DNA of 64,000 nucleotides from Cordylochernes scorpioides (Eukaryota; Arthropoda; Arachnida; Pseudoscorpiones; Chernetidae). The translations under genes and the position numbers were made by a program. Under the pieces are notes generated by a model. It was not told the DNA's origin. It saw nothing but the letters and a program-made list of their open reading frames with translations, and ran no database searches. Location of the stretch: positions 41,896,406-41,960,405 of the forward strand of contig CP092877.1 in NCBI GenBank assembly GCA_030710605.1. Direction: 5' to 3'. Each line of letters starts with the position of its first letter. Within the stretch, counting starts at the first letter, position 1. Shown here piece by piece: positions 34,395 through 45,818 of the stretch.

Positions 34395-35176
34395 TGTGAT
34401 GATTTAAGACCATGGAATTGTTGTAAATAGTCTAGATATCTACTACCACATGTTCCACCCCATGACTGTATATAACTTCTTATGTACTGCAAATAGAAAG
34501 CCTCAACTAACATCAATCTGTACCGCGTAAGAATCTAATAAAGTATAGCAACTGTACAGATAGAAGGAATGGAGACTAACAGGAGAAAATTAAGGTTAAA
34601 ACTAATCAGGCTTAGGTGAGAGTAGAAGTAAGGCCTAGCAAAGAGGCTTAAAGTCAGCACCACTATTAATAAATTTACAGCCAATTTTATGATCGCGGAA
34701 ATCATAAAAGTCGAGTTTAACGACCAGTATTTCCTGGGCAAGGCCGGTTATATCTTCCGACAAAGACATCAGCAAAGACCAATTAGAAGGTAACACCTAA
34801 GTAGGTCAACCAATAGCCAACGGCCACGTGACATATTCCTACCAATTAGGAAACAATACCTAAGTAGGTCAGCCAATAGAAAACGGCCACGTGACATCTT
34901 CCTACCAATTAGAAAGAAGAAAGGTCTTGGTGTTAAATCGAGAACCTAGGTTAGGCAGTATGCGCTTGGATCTCACCAAGGTAACACTTGCTCTAAAGAT
35001 CTCTCTCTCCGCTCATCCCATTCCTTCTTGACGTCAGACGCTTCTTAGTGGAATCTCTGTTTGTTTATTTCACCTTTGGCCCAGCTGTGTCGCCTTCCAC
35101 CACGACTGCACGGTAGAGTTGACATCGAGGTTCGTCTAGCATCAGGTAACACTGGTCCCAGAGGTCCCAAGATATC
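34395..35176 (+). repeat. Gypsy 3' LTR
   Basis: Same 782 bp as 27013-27794, with E-box units at 34780-34842 and 34843-34905. It is followed by ACATACATATATATA. Confidence 0.9.
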
Positions 35177-35758
35177 ACATACATATATATAAATATACCT
35201 TGATGTTTGTTTACATATATATAAATAAACCAAAAGGGCCTCAAATCAAAAATAAAAAAGGAAGGAAGAAAGACAATTGATAATATGTAAACTATAGATG
35301 TTTCATTTGAATCCAATGATATATTTTTGCACACAATTATAATATTCACATACATAAAATATGATGTTGGCCTAAGTAAATTGTCTAATAAAAAAAAAAC
35401 TGAATTAACCAAAAAAAAAAAAAAAAGAGAAATGTATAATTCTTAACTTCCTATTGATGACTTAAAAAAAAAAAAAACTTACATTTGCAGCTGCTCCCAT
35501 TGTGGGGGGGGGGGGGGGGGGGGCTTTGGCCAAAGGCCCCCAGTTGTCCTCTCTTCGACTGCTCTAAGACTAACTGTAACTGACTGTGTTCTCCCAGGGT
35601 AACCAAAATATTATAACCGAAAAATATATATATAATAATAAATCTTTGACTGGTCACCCTCTGTGATGTACACCACCAGTGTATGTTTGTATAATGTGAT
35701 TATCAGAATGTTAAATATGCTAAGAATATAATGTTTAATTACAGTGATATTGTTTCAG
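35177..35758. other. Spacer with homopolymers upstream of desaturase exon
   Basis: AT-rich DNA with A-runs at ~35390, ~35410 and ~35464 and a 20-G run at 35504-35523, followed by GGCTTTGGCCAAAGGCC, a small palindrome. The end (to TTTCAG at 35758) would be intron of the desaturase-like gene. No other gene is seen. Confidence 0.6.
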
Positions 35759-35948
35759 AAATAGAAAATGACTCCCAACATTGAGAACAAAGAAACTTCC
35801 TTGGACCAAGTTTCTGAAGGAACGACCAAGAAAGAATACAAGTTAGAAATTGTTTGGACAAATGTTACCTTATTTTTGATTCTTCATTTTTTTGGCCTCT
35901 ATGGATTTTATCTCTTTTTCGTGGTAAAGTTATCCACCTTCTTTTCGG
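35759..35948 (+). CDS. N-terminal coding exon of an acyl-CoA desaturase-like gene
   Basis: ATG at 35768 opens 60 codons plus one base. The segment YKLEIVWTNVTLFLILHFFG followed by LYGFYLFFV resembles the first membrane span of insect acyl-CoA delta-9/delta-11 desaturases, ER enzymes that introduce a double bond into fatty acyl-CoA. The preceding acidic, Thr-rich leader also fits. TTTCAG precedes the exon at 35758 and GTGAGT starts at 35949, giving plausible AG and GT splice sites and a phase-1 intron. The His-box exons are not found in the window, so this may be a gene split by long TE-filled introns or an orphan exon. It is the only host-like coding sequence here. Confidence 0.65.
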
Positions 35949-38080
35949 GTGAGTACATATATGGAAAAGGTAGGTTATTTCTAAATTTAATATCAAAATT
36001 TATTTAATAAATTTTATAAGGATAGATATCTTTTAGCACTCACGCATAATATATCATAAAGGTTCGGTAAAATGAGTATCAAGTGTAGAAATGGCCCTCC
36101 TTTATTTTGCTATATGCATTTATTAAATCTTTGTGTATGTGTATACATCAGTAAAATACATTTTTGACCATAACAAGCGCAGAACCATCATGACTGTGAT
36201 TTCCAGACTTAAGGCTGGTCATCTACGGACAATGACTTTCCAGAATGATTGCAAGGTTTTCCCATTATTTACTAAGTAAAATTTTCAACCTGCAACCCCA
36301 GAAAACATTATCGACTTATGATTCATCCATTGATGAACTCTACTCATCCCAAGCAGACACCATCATCAAGCTCCACAAGTTTTTTTTTATTGCTTATCCC
36401 TAGTACACGCGGTACAGGTCATGATAAGCATGGTGGATAGAAGTAGGCGACTGCTTTTACTGTAAGTGCACCACATGTCTACACATGGGAAAAGCATCTA
36501 CAAGCTTGATACCCCAATATATTTTTTAGTGATTGAGTATGATTGAGTGGAGAAAAGAAAGAAGAAGACAAGCGCAGAACGCACAGATTAAGATTAAAGG
36601 AATTTCGTCACAATTCTATAACTTTGACAAATCAAGACAAACGAACCTGTATACCATGTTTTTAGACTATGGCCCTCAATTTTACATAGGGGGCGTCGTT
36701 TTGTTAATATCCTATAGATAAATCTATATAGTTAAATAGATATCCAAAAAGATGTTTAGTTTTTATTTATTTATTACCAGTTTCAAATAAGACGCACTAT
36801 ATCTGATCTGGATAATTGCGCGTGAAACTATTTACAATAATTCATATTGTAGTAGAGTAGGTAAAATAATTGTCAAAATAAAAAAAAAATAACTAGAAAA
36901 AAGAGCATTGAATAAACATATACATTAAACAAATAAGCAACAACATAAGCAGATAGACGAAATCGCAAGGTAGTTATTTACAATATGTTAAGCAATGATG
37001 GAAGTTGATCTAAAGAAATTATCTGTAATAATTAGTATCGTGGAGAGAGAAAGTTGATCAAGTAGAGATATTTACAATGAGTTATATTCTAAAGTAACCT
37101 ATTAATTATTTACATTGATGTAAATCAAGTCGCATATTAATGTAGTTCCTCAAGCTGCATGAAGCTGTCTATTTATAATAAAAAGTCTGAAGAACTTATT
37201 GAATTTCGTATATCTTTTCCTATTATAAATGTTTAATTTGTTAAGCATCGTACTGATGTATACAATAAAAAGGAGAATATTCCTTTTTGCATATGATCTT
37301 ATGTTGAGAATGTGGATATCGCGGATAGCTCTTAACCTAGTTGTTCATGGAAATATTTTGGTGAAACGGTAAAGTTTGTCTCTAGTATGAGGCAACCAAT
37401 CACCATACTATTAAGATAAAAAATGAGTAGAGAAATAGATCTCAATAGAATAAGAAGAAATTAGCTGACATAAAAGGCTTTTGACTTAGATTTAGTTGGA
37501 TAGATTCTTGACTTCATCTGCTGCGAATTCTGAACTTCGATATGATCTGTGACTTAGAAGAAAAATCAAGATCATCATCAAAATATTGGACTTGGTGAAG
37601 ACAATTATATATAAGGGAGTATAACGCAACCAATAGATAAAAATATGAACAATAACGAGGCGGATTTAGTATTTAATTGAAAACATCATTTAGAAAATAA
37701 ACGTTCTTTTGAAAAAGGCTCAACGTCTCTCTCTTTTCATGATAAAATTACGAAAAACGTTTTAAAATTACAAAATAATTTCTTACGATGAGTTTCTTTT
37801 TAATTCAAAACGCTATCTTTCAAGCAATAATCACTCTTCAACGGGCTTAATAATAAATATCAATTATATTTTACAAGAGATATTTAAAAAAATCATACGC
37901 GCGTAGCGTGGTATAAGGTTCAAGACTTAAATTCAAGATTTAGATATGCGTTTCAGTAGTGATTCTAGTGTGAACCTTTGGGTTTTCTTGGAATGGATAT
38001 TATAAATTATTTATAGTTCCGAGTTCCGTTTAGTTAGTAATATGTTATAGTATAACTTCTCAAGGTTTAAAAAGTTATTA
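35949..38080. other. Intron-like or intergenic AT-rich DNA
   Basis: No further desaturase exon (no His-box coding) is recognised. A probable LINE C-terminal fragment is at 36179-36350. A short open frame at 36533-36721 has no recognisable motif. The rest is AT-rich without clear structure up to the TATTA flank of Copia-2 at 38076-38080. Confidence 0.5.
36179..36350 (+). pseudogene. Possible LINE ORF2 C-terminal fragment
   Basis: The plus strand reads NKRRTIMTVISRLKAGHLRT and, after a stop, FQPATPENIIDL, similar in layout to the Cys/His tail that follows RNase H in LINE ORF2 (compare ITRLRTKHYKGM at ~7075). Too short to be certain. Confidence 0.35.
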
Positions 38081-38312
38081 TGTTGTATTTTGAATGTTAA
38101 TTTAGCATAACTGCAGCTTATTAATTCAAACAAATTTATTATTCAAATACAAGGAGAGGTTAAACAAACTAATTAACTTAACAAATGAAGAAAAAAATTG
38201 AGCTTCAATATTTTAAGCTATTACTACAACATAAACAAAACAAACTTAGTCAAAAAGGAACATATTTGACATCACAGATTATTTTTAATTGATTTGTTTA
38301 CCAATTTCAACA
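38081..38312 (-). repeat. Copia-2 3' LTR
   Basis: 232 bp, near-identical to 42542-42771. Bounded by TATTA on the outside and the purine tract (38313-38324) on the inside. Confidence 0.9.
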
Positions 38313-41300
38313 ACTCCTCCCTTTGGTGAGCAAATCAAAATTAGGTCCAAAAAGAAGTCCCATATTTACAAGCAGTCTCTGAATTCTGTCTCCCGGCAGC
38401 CTCTTGGTGAGAAGATCCGCTTCTTGAGCTTCTGAGTTCACGAAGGAGATTCTCAAATTTCCCTTTGGGACTTCATCTTTCACGAAGAAATATTTTCTGT
38501 TAATGTGCTTGGTTCTACAATGATGAGATGTTCCTTTAATCCAATCTATTGCTGATTTACTGTCTGTCTTCAGAACAAGTGGTATTTCAACACATGATTG
38601 ATGACCTATTTCAGAAAGAAAGTTCATAAACCATTTTAACTCTTTAGTGCCCTCACAGATAGCCATTAATTCCGCTTCGCATGTTGACAGGGCTACCAGT
38701 GGTTGTTTTTGAGATTTCCAACTAAGTAGTGAAGATCCTAATTTAGTTAAATATCCTGAAAAAGAATTTGAGTCTTTAGTTGAGGACCAACTAGCATCTG
38801 TAAAGACTTCAATTTTCCCTCTTATTCTATCAAAGCATAACTTGTAGCTTTTTGTTCCCTTCAAGTATCTATATATTCTTTTAAGTGCAGTAAGATGAAT
38901 GACTTTGGGATCCTTGTTGTATTGGGAGAGTTGACTAACATAAAATGTTATATCGGGCCTTGTTCCCACTGATAAATACATCAAGGAACCTATCATTTCT
39001 TGGTAAAGTTTAGGGTCCACAGGAGAAGAATCTGGGTGATTATCCAGATCTTGATTAAGATCACCAGGGGTTTTTACTGGATTACATTCTTCAAGGTTAA
39101 ATTTCTTCAAAATCTTTTCTACATAGGCTTCTTGTGAAAGTTCGAAACAATTTTCTTTTTCCTCAATTTTGATTCCAAGAAAAAATATAGGCTTTTCTTT
39201 TCGAACAATGACAATTTGCTTATCCAATTGCTTAACTATTCTGTTAATTATGGTACTATCCGATCCAATAATTAGAAATTCATCTACATAAATCCCAATT
39301 ATTAGAGTTTTCGCCTCTTCTCTCTTGAAGGATGTACGCACATGGTTCACTTTCTAAACGTCTGAGTCCAATATCATTAAAAATTTGGTTAATTTTTTCA
39401 TTCCAGCATCTTCCGGATTGTGGTAAACCATATAAACTTCTGTTTAGTTTACACACTTTATTCTCCTGTCCTGCTTGAACAAATCCTTCAGGTTGTTCCA
39501 GTTACACATCGTCTTTTAGTTCCGCATTGAGATAGGCAGTTTTAACATCATATTGTTCAATTTTCATGTTTTGCTGTGATGCAATGGCAATCAATGTTTT
39601 TAAAGAGTCCAGCTTCATCACAGGAGCAAAAGATTCTTCATAGTCAACTCCAGGTTTTTGATTATGCCCCATTGCAACAAATCTAGCCTTTATTTTGTCA
39701 ATGCTTCCATCTGGATTCATTTTTATATTAAAAATCCATTTTCCTTTTTATCAGGTTTTCATTTTCTGGTTTGGGTACAAGGGTTCAAACATTATGTGAA
39801 GTTAGGGAATGGAATTCCTCTTCCATTGCCTCTTTCCATTGGTCTGAAAATGGGGTGTTCATGGCTTCTCGATATATTTTAGGTATGTTCATGGAAGTTG
39901 AAGATAGTTCGGTTACATTGGCTGTGTTTCTTTCTTTTATTCTTTCAGATCGTCTTACACCACTTGCTCTCAGCCTCTATTCCTGCTCTTGTAGATTGAT
40001 GAGATGCTTTGCCTGAATATCTTCATTAGTTCTTCCTGCAATACGTCCGGGTTTTCGGGGTAATCCTGATGATTCAGGTATTGGTTCAGGGTTGTCTGCA
40101 GTATTTAGTTCTTCTGGAGTAGAGCCCATGGTATGTGTAATTTGAAAGAAATCTGATTAATGTTGTTCATTTCTATAGATAATATGATCTTGGACATGTT
40201 GGTCAAAAACATTAGAAGTCAAGAGATCAGAGCCTTTTGAATTTTCACCAAATTTGACAGTTTGAACTTCGTGTATTTTTCCATCTTGTGGATCATATAT
40301 TCTATAAGCATTTCTTTGTCTGGAGTAACTGGTGAATATTCATTTTCTTGCTCTAGAGTCAAATTTATTTCTTTGATTTTTAGGAATGTAATAGTAGGCA
40401 AGACTTCCAAAGATTTTTAAATGTGCTACTGATGGTTTGTGTCCAGTCCATTTCTCTATGGGAGTTTTCATGCTATCATTCTTGGCCGGTGTGCAATTCT
40501 TCAAATAAGCGGCTGTTGCAATGGCTTCCGCCCAAAACTCAGTTAGTAACTTAGCATCAAATAACATAGTTCTAGCCCAATCTAGAAGGGTGCGATTGGT
40601 TCGTTCTGCAATTCCGTTGTTTTGTGGTGAATATGGAACTGTTCTTTGATGGTGTATTCCTTCATTTCTGAAAAACTCATGAAATTTTTTATTTCCAAAT
40701 TCAGTTCCGTTGTCCGATCTAACATTTTTGATTTTAACATTAGTTTAATTTTCTCGATGATTTTTAAATTCTACAAAAAAATCAAATGCATCTTCCTTTG
40801 ATTTCAAAAAGTATACAAAGATACGTCTACTATACGAATCCACAATAACGTACAGATAGTTTGCACCACCCAGTGATTTGGTTGGCATAGGACCACATAG
40901 ATCCATGTGTATAAGTTCTAATGGCCTTTCAGAATGATTATTCTCTATAGCTTTGAAGGGGTTTTGGGTTAGTTTACCAAGTAAACATGGTTCACATTTT
41001 TCGATATGTTGGCAATCAAAATTAAGTTCTTTTACCATATTATTCTTCATCATTTTATCCAAATATTCTTCGTTCAAGTGCCCTAGTCTTCTATGCCACA
41101 TTGTCTTGGCTGAACATTTATCTTCTGCTTTTAAACAATTATCTTTAGTGCTTAACAAATTTCTAGGTAAAGTTTTAATTATAAACATTCTATCTTCTTC
41201 ATTAGCCTCAGCTATCAAATCTCCTTTGCAGTTATAAATTTTAGCTATTCCTTTCTCAAAATATTCTTTATTTCCATTATTAACCAGACACCTGACAGAA

Positions 41301-41560
41301 AGAAGATTAGATTTAAGTATAGGCACATAGAGTACATCTTTAATACAAATATCTTGCTTACCTTCACTTGTGTATGTAGACAATTTCACATCACCTTGTG
41401 CTTTAGCTTTTATGAACCTTTCTTCTTCTGCAAGGTTAATTTCACTGTCAATAGGAATCTTGTTGATAAGCTAATCTTCTCTAGGAGACATGTGTGAAGT
41501 GCATCCTGAATCAAGGTTCCAAATGTGCGCATCTTCCTCAGGTAGATGTGAAGAAGAGTA
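38307..41560 (-). pseudogene. Copia-2 pol (protease, integrase, RT, RNase H), broken
   Basis: Protease motif WNLDSGCTSHMS (~41510). GAG-pre-integrase MWHRRLGHLNEEYLD...CEPCLLGK (~41100-40980). Integrase D at LIHMDLCGPMP (~40900), D at RSDNGTEFG (~40715) and E within NNGIAERTNRTLLDWAR (~40590). RT begins ARFVAMGHNQKPGVDYEESF (~39690). The YVDD position reads YVDEFLIIG (~39285), Glu replacing the second Asp. RNase H ends the frame with CEAELMAICEG and KTDSKSAIDWI to 38307. Stops or frameshifts near 40745, 40219-40340, 39502 and 39350 disable it. Confidence 0.9.
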
Positions 41561-41643
41561 GATTATTTTTCCGCTGAAGTAAACGCATGTTCAGTGTTAG
41601 CAGAACCATTTGCTACATTAGCATGTTCCCTTGAGTTATTTTT

Positions 41644-42447
41644 TCAAGATGATGAAGACTTAGTTTGCATATTATTTTGTGGATATTTGCATTTTGGTTT
41701 ATTGAAGTTCGCTTTATCTTGACGATGCCAACATTTTCTTGAAATGTGCCCAAATTTTCCGCATGTATGACATTTTCCTTCAAATTTGCATGTTCTTTGT
41801 ATCCCTCGGTCATTTCGAGCTTTAAAAGCTTTTTCATATTGACCTTCTTTAGGAAATCCCATTGAGTTTAGCCTCATTTCTTCCTCATGAAGTGCCTGGA
41901 AAACTTCCTCGAGACTCGCAGATCGTTGTGGTCGTAAAACCGCTGCTATATTTTCAAACTTTGGCAACAAACCTCTCACTACATGATACACCATTTCCCT
42001 TGGTGAAATAGGCTGTCCCAAGTTAGCACTTCTGGATGCAATATTTCTGGCCCTTGTTATGTAGGCTTCAACGCCTTCATTATTTCTCATTTGAATATTT
42101 TTCAATTCAAGTCCAATGTCGATTATTTTATCTTCGATATTTACAGTATGGATACGCTTCAGTTCATCCCACACAGTTTTAGCATTTGTCTCTCCTATAA
42201 ATATGCCAGCCTGCTCAGGTGACAAATTTACTATTATTATTCCAAAGGCCTCATCATTTTTATCCTCCCATTCTTTGAAAAATTCTTCTTCCTTTGAATC
42301 TGCCATTTCACGGTTAGGCTTAGGCGATTCGATCACTTTTTTGAACAATTTTTTGCTTCTCAAAATTGCAGATATTTTAAGCGCCCATATGTGGTAATTT
42401 GAAGATGTCAGTGGCTCTATTCTATTCATCGAAAAATATTCTGCCAT
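41644..42447 (-). CDS. gag: Copia-2 gag
   Basis: Likely start at 42447 (MAEYFSMNRIEPLTSSNYHI), although the frame is open further upstream to 42594 inside the LTR. About 267 residues in one frame, with the Copia gag (UBN2-like) region ANLGQPISPREMVYHVVRGL and a CHTCGKFGHISRKC zinc knuckle (~41785-41745) of CX2CX4HX4C type. It ends at 41644 before the protease. Binds element RNA in the particle; appears intact as an ORF. Confidence 0.8.
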   Translation of the reverse strand: MAEYFSMNRIEPLTSSNYHIWALKISAILRSKKLFKKVIESPKPNREMADSKEEEFFKEWEDKNDEAFGIIIVNLSPEQAGIFIGETNAKTVWDELKRIHTVNIEDKIIDIGLELKNIQMRNNEGVEAYITRARNIASRSANLGQPISPREMVYHVVRGLLPKFENIAAVLRPQRSASLEEVFQALHEEEMRLNSMGFPKEGQYEKAFKARNDRGIQRTCKFEGKCHTCGKFGHISRKCWHRQDKANFNKPKCKYPQNNMQTKSSSS

Positions 42448-42527
42448 TTTAAAAAATATATAATCGTACTCAACCTTTCTTTCAAAAAATTGGCTGTTTT
42501 CTTCTGACGCAATAACAATTAACCAGG

Positions 42528-42539
42528 CTTCTGCTACCA
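42528..42539 (-). promoter_or_regulatory. Copia-2 primer binding site
   Basis: TGGTAGCAGAAG on the minus strand, two bases from the 5' LTR end. Its first ten bases equal the Copia-1 initiator tRNA-Met site. Confidence 0.7.
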
Positions 42540-42541
42540 GT

Positions 42542-42771
42542 TGTTGTATTTTGAATTTTAATTTAGCATAACTACAGCTTATTAATTTAAACAAATTTAT
42601 TATTCAAATACAAGGAGAGGTTAAACAAACTAATTAACTTAACAAATGAAGAAAAAATGAGCTTCAATATTCTAAGCTATTACTACAACATAAACAAAAC
42701 AAACATAGTCAAAAAGGAACATATTTGACATCACAGATTATTTTAAATTGATTTGTTTACCAATTTCAACA
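42542..42771 (-). repeat. Copia-2 5' LTR
   Basis: 230 bp, TGTTGAAATTGG...CAAAATACAACA on the minus strand, flanked outside by TATTA. Confidence 0.9.
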
Positions 42772-43040
42772 TATTATTTGTATCTACGAAAGAGATGACA
42801 ATTTATGCTTAAAATTAGATAGAAATAGTCGTTATTTATCCTTAAAATAAAAAGCGATTTTTCGTTCAAAAGAAACATTTGCGGTAAAATTGTCAAACGT
42901 CGTTCTATAAAATTAGATAGAGTTCGTTGAAATAAGACAAGTGCACAATAATTGATATGGAGTATATAGTGAAACTCAAGCAATATTTGAATATTTGTAC
43001 AATCAAAGAATTGATACAATTTAGATAATATGAACAATAG

Positions 43041-43347
43041 TTGTAAAACGACATTTAAAAATTATCCCGCATGTGTTTCTTTTGAACGAAAAATCAAACT
43101 TTATTCCAAGGAGAAATAACGACTATTTCCAACCTTAGGAATGAGGTGTGAAAGGATGAATTGTGAAGGGTAATAATAAATGTAAAAATAAAAGTGTCCA
43201 GGGATCCGTTTATCATTACTCTTCTCAATTCATCCTTTCATACCTCTTCCCTAAGGTTGGAAATAGTCATTATTTCTCCTTGGAATAAATTTTGATTTTT
43301 CGTTCAAAAAAACACATGCGGGATAATTTTCAAATGTCATTTTACAA
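43041..43347. repeat. Foldback (inverted-repeat) element
   Basis: Arms of ~135 bp (from TTGTAAAACGACATTT at 43041, and ending AATGTCATTTTACAA at 43347) pair as inverted repeats around a ~35-bp spacer near 43190. Landmarks shared by the arms: ATTATCCCGCATGTG, GAACGAAAAATCAAA and GGAGAAATAA. GAACAATAGTT occurs just outside at 43032-43042 and 43371-43381. A diverged third arm is at 42819-42902. MITE/foldback-like, non-coding. Confidence 0.8.
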
Positions 43348-43381
43348 TCACAAGCCGCATTATATTATATTGAACAATAGT

Positions 43382-44181
43382 TACCTATAATTCATTTGAA
43401 AAAGAAACAATTAAATTCAGGTAATGAGTTTCTTTTAATTTTGTTTTTTTGCAAGTTTTCGAGTAAATTTTCTGCTCTTCAACGGGTAAATGCTTAGTAC
43501 ATGTAAAATGGTTGCTAAGATCTTCATATGTAATTTTAATTTTTTTTTTACTTTTTGTACGGACCATAGTATATAAATATTTGAATAAAAAAAGCTGGTT
43601 TACAATGGTTTCAATGGTTTATATGGTATAACTTTCAACATACATAACTGTGAAAAAAATAATAGAAAAAATTAAAGGGCCAGGTGTTGATATTAAAAAT
43701 AAAGAAAGCATATCCTGACCAGGAGTACATGTGCTTTTAAAATGGCAGAGCGCCATCTAGTGGAACAAAACTCAACTAAACATTGATTTAGTCTGTTCCC
43801 TGATATTTGAACAACCCAATTTCAGATAAATAATCAGTAAAGACAGTATAAGTTTGTTTCGGGTATAAAAGAAACATTCGTGCTTAAATCATTATATTTT
43901 CTATATAGCAAATATATTTGAAAATTTTGAACTCAATTTCAGAAAAGCTCTTGAGAGAGTCTCTTCCATGACATTAGCGCGCCATCTGTTATAAGAAATT
44001 CGAACTATTTTTGACACGAACTCTTATTTTTGAACTATAATCTTATATAAACTCAGTTATTGATAATATGTATAAATTTTAACCATTTAAAACATTTTGA
44101 AAAATAAATTTTACTTTTAAGGGAAAATCGTAAAGATAGAGGCTGCCTCCCCGGCATTCATAGTTCTTGAAAATAAAGATA
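43382..44181. other. Non-coding DNA with diverged Tc1-like TIR piece
   Basis: AT-rich. 43735-43800 (AGAGCGCCATCTAGTGGAAC) resembles the inner TIR of the Tc1-like family in reverse orientation (compare 13345-13400). GCGCCATCTGTTATAAG recurs at 43979. No gene is seen. TA at 44180-44181 borders the next element. Confidence 0.5.
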
Positions 44182-44470
44182 CAGGGTGATCTAAAAGTCT
44201 AGCACAATTTTAAAAATTAATAACTCCGCGAATATTTACGCTAGAGCAATGCGGTAAACACCATTGTGTTCAGGATGAAATGGGGGGTTTTAGGGCAAAA
44301 AATGTAAAATTCGAAATTGATTTTAGTTACTATTTTATTCGCTAGATGGCGCTCTACCAGAATCAGAGATTTAGCGGCCAAATTGTTTGAAAAATTGAAA
44401 AATATAACTGATCTACACCTATTTTTCCTTTTTGAATACCAAGAAAGAACCCTAACAATATCAAATGATA
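44182..44470 (+). repeat. Left TIR of Tc1-like copy A
   Basis: Homologous to 770-1071 and, inverted, to 13230-13527. It shows that the TIR continues uninterrupted by Copia-1 at the AATAAAACACCATTTCGCC stretch (45979). Confidence 0.8.
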
Positions 44471-45818
44471 TACGAGGGCCATCCAATAAATAAGTTTCCC
44501 TATTTTTTTTCTGCGAACGAAACGTTGCAAAAATTTGTTAGTAGTGTAAGAAATGGTCACTAGGATGCGTTGGAAGCCCGTGACCTTCAAAATCACGCTA
44601 CTCGTACGCGCAAGTCCGTAGCGCTTCAGTTTCCATGGAGCTACCACTGGTGAACGTGTCCACTTTCGAACTCCGTTCTGTAATTCGTTTTTTCACGGTG
44701 AAAAATGAAACTGCGGTCAATATTCATCGCGATTTAGTGTCAGTGTATGGTGAAGGATGTATGAACATCCAAATGGTTCGCCGATGGCGTTCATGGTTCT
44801 TGGAAGGAATGCAAAACGTGCATGATGACGAGCGAAGCGGCAGGCCCGTTACTGCTACGGACAATGCAGCCGTTGCTTCTGTTCGGAATGCGGTGGAAGC
44901 AGATCGCCGCGTCACTATTTACGAAATAATGATTCGACTGCCTCTTGGAATCGAAATTGGACGCTCTTCGATTGGAACAATCATGTCAGATGTTTTGAAT
45001 TTTTTCAAAGTCTGCGCAAGATGGTTACCGCGTTTGCTCTCGGAAAATCACAAGCAACAACGGATGGAGGCAGCCCGAGCTTTCCTGGAAATGTATCGAA
45101 GAGATGGAGATCAACTGTTTTCCCGTATTGTCACTAGAGATGAAAGCTGGGTGCATCATTCAACTCCAGAAACAAAACGACAAAGCATGGTGTGGTAGAA
45201 GCCTGAGGAAAGTCACCAAAAAAGGCGAAGGTCACAATCTCTGCAGGCAAAGTTATGGCTATCGTCTTTTGGGACTGTAAGGGTGTTTTATTGGTTGACT
45301 ACCTGCCCCCAAACTCTACGGTTAACGCTGCGAGGTACTGCGAAGTTCTTAATAAACTCAGGGCTGCAATAAAACGGAAACGTCCTGGACTTTTGTCTCG
45401 GAAAGTGTTACTCGTCCATGACAATGCTCGCCCTCACGCAGCTTGAACGACCCAAACGTTGCTGGAAAACTTCAAATGGGAAATTTTCACACATCCACCT
45501 TATTCTCCGGAACTTGCCCCAAGCGACTTCTATCTTTTTCCAGCACTCAAGTTGCACCTTGGAGGCAAGCACTTTGCAAATGATAACGAAGTTCAGGCGG
45601 AGGCGAACCACTGGCTACGAAGACAGGACACGGCTTGGCACAACAGTGGTATCAAAAAATTTCTACAACGGTACCAAAAATGTTTGGACAGAAATGGTGA
45701 TTTTGTAGAGAAGTAGTCTATGAGTTGTATAATGAAAATAAAATAACTGCATAATTGTAAATAATGTGGTTTATTTGTTAAAAAAATAGGGAACCTTATT
45801 TTTTGGAAGGCCCTCGTA
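44471..45818 (+). mobile_element. mariner transposon
   Basis: 1348 bp. TIRs read TACGAGGGCCATCCAATAAA (left) and TACGAGGGCCTTCCAAAAAA (right, reverse complement), matching at ~36 of 39 positions. TA dinucleotides lie at both ends (44469-44470, 45819-45820). Size and TIR type fit a full-length mariner. It sits inside a 14-bp duplication with a further ~140 bp tail (see 45819-45974). Confidence 0.88.
44635..45716 (+). pseudogene. mariner transposase, inactivated
   Basis: The N-terminal HTH half contains CMNIQMVRRWRSWFLEG and DDERSGRPVTATDN (~44755-44870). Catalytic triad DD34D: D in TRDESWVHH (~45140), D in LLVHDNARPHAA (~45420), and D in PELAPSDFYLF 34 residues later (~45530). TAG at 45196-45198, a one-base frameshift near 45215 and TGA at ~45444 (just after HAA) disable it. 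Length (~345 codons) and motif spacing match the mariner family. It would have cut and pasted at TA. Confidence 0.9.

Larger units (their letters stand above)
27013..35176 (+). mobile_element. Gypsy-type LTR retrotransposon
   Basis: Two 782-bp LTRs flank gag and pol in the Gypsy order (protease, RT, RNase H, integrase). ACAT overlaps the left boundary (27010-27013) and follows the right LTR (35177-35180), a likely 4-bp target duplication with one base of boundary uncertainty. LTRs look identical by eye, so insertion is recent, yet pol has an in-frame stop, a frameshift and a lost RT aspartate. No clear PBS or polypurine tract is seen. A 2.1 kb tail without env lies before the 3' LTR. Confidence 0.9.
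38081..42771 (-). mobile_element. Copia-2 retrotransposon, structurally complete
   Basis: 4691 bp on the minus strand. LTRs are 38081-38312 and 42542-42771, both TGTTGAAATTGG...ATACAACA read on the minus strand. TSD TATTA is at 38076-38080 and 42772-42776. Near the 5' LTR, TGGTAGCAGAAG matches the start of an initiator tRNA-Met primer site, and AAAGGGAGGAGT precedes the 3' LTR as purine tract. LTRs differ at several positions. Gag-pol is broken by stops and frameshifts. Confidence 0.93.

Noticed and set aside
35504..35523. 20-G run as a G-quadruplex regulator of the desaturase exon
   Set aside because: A pure homopolymer next to other homopolymers is as likely a slippage or assembly artefact, and its distance from a promoter is unknown.
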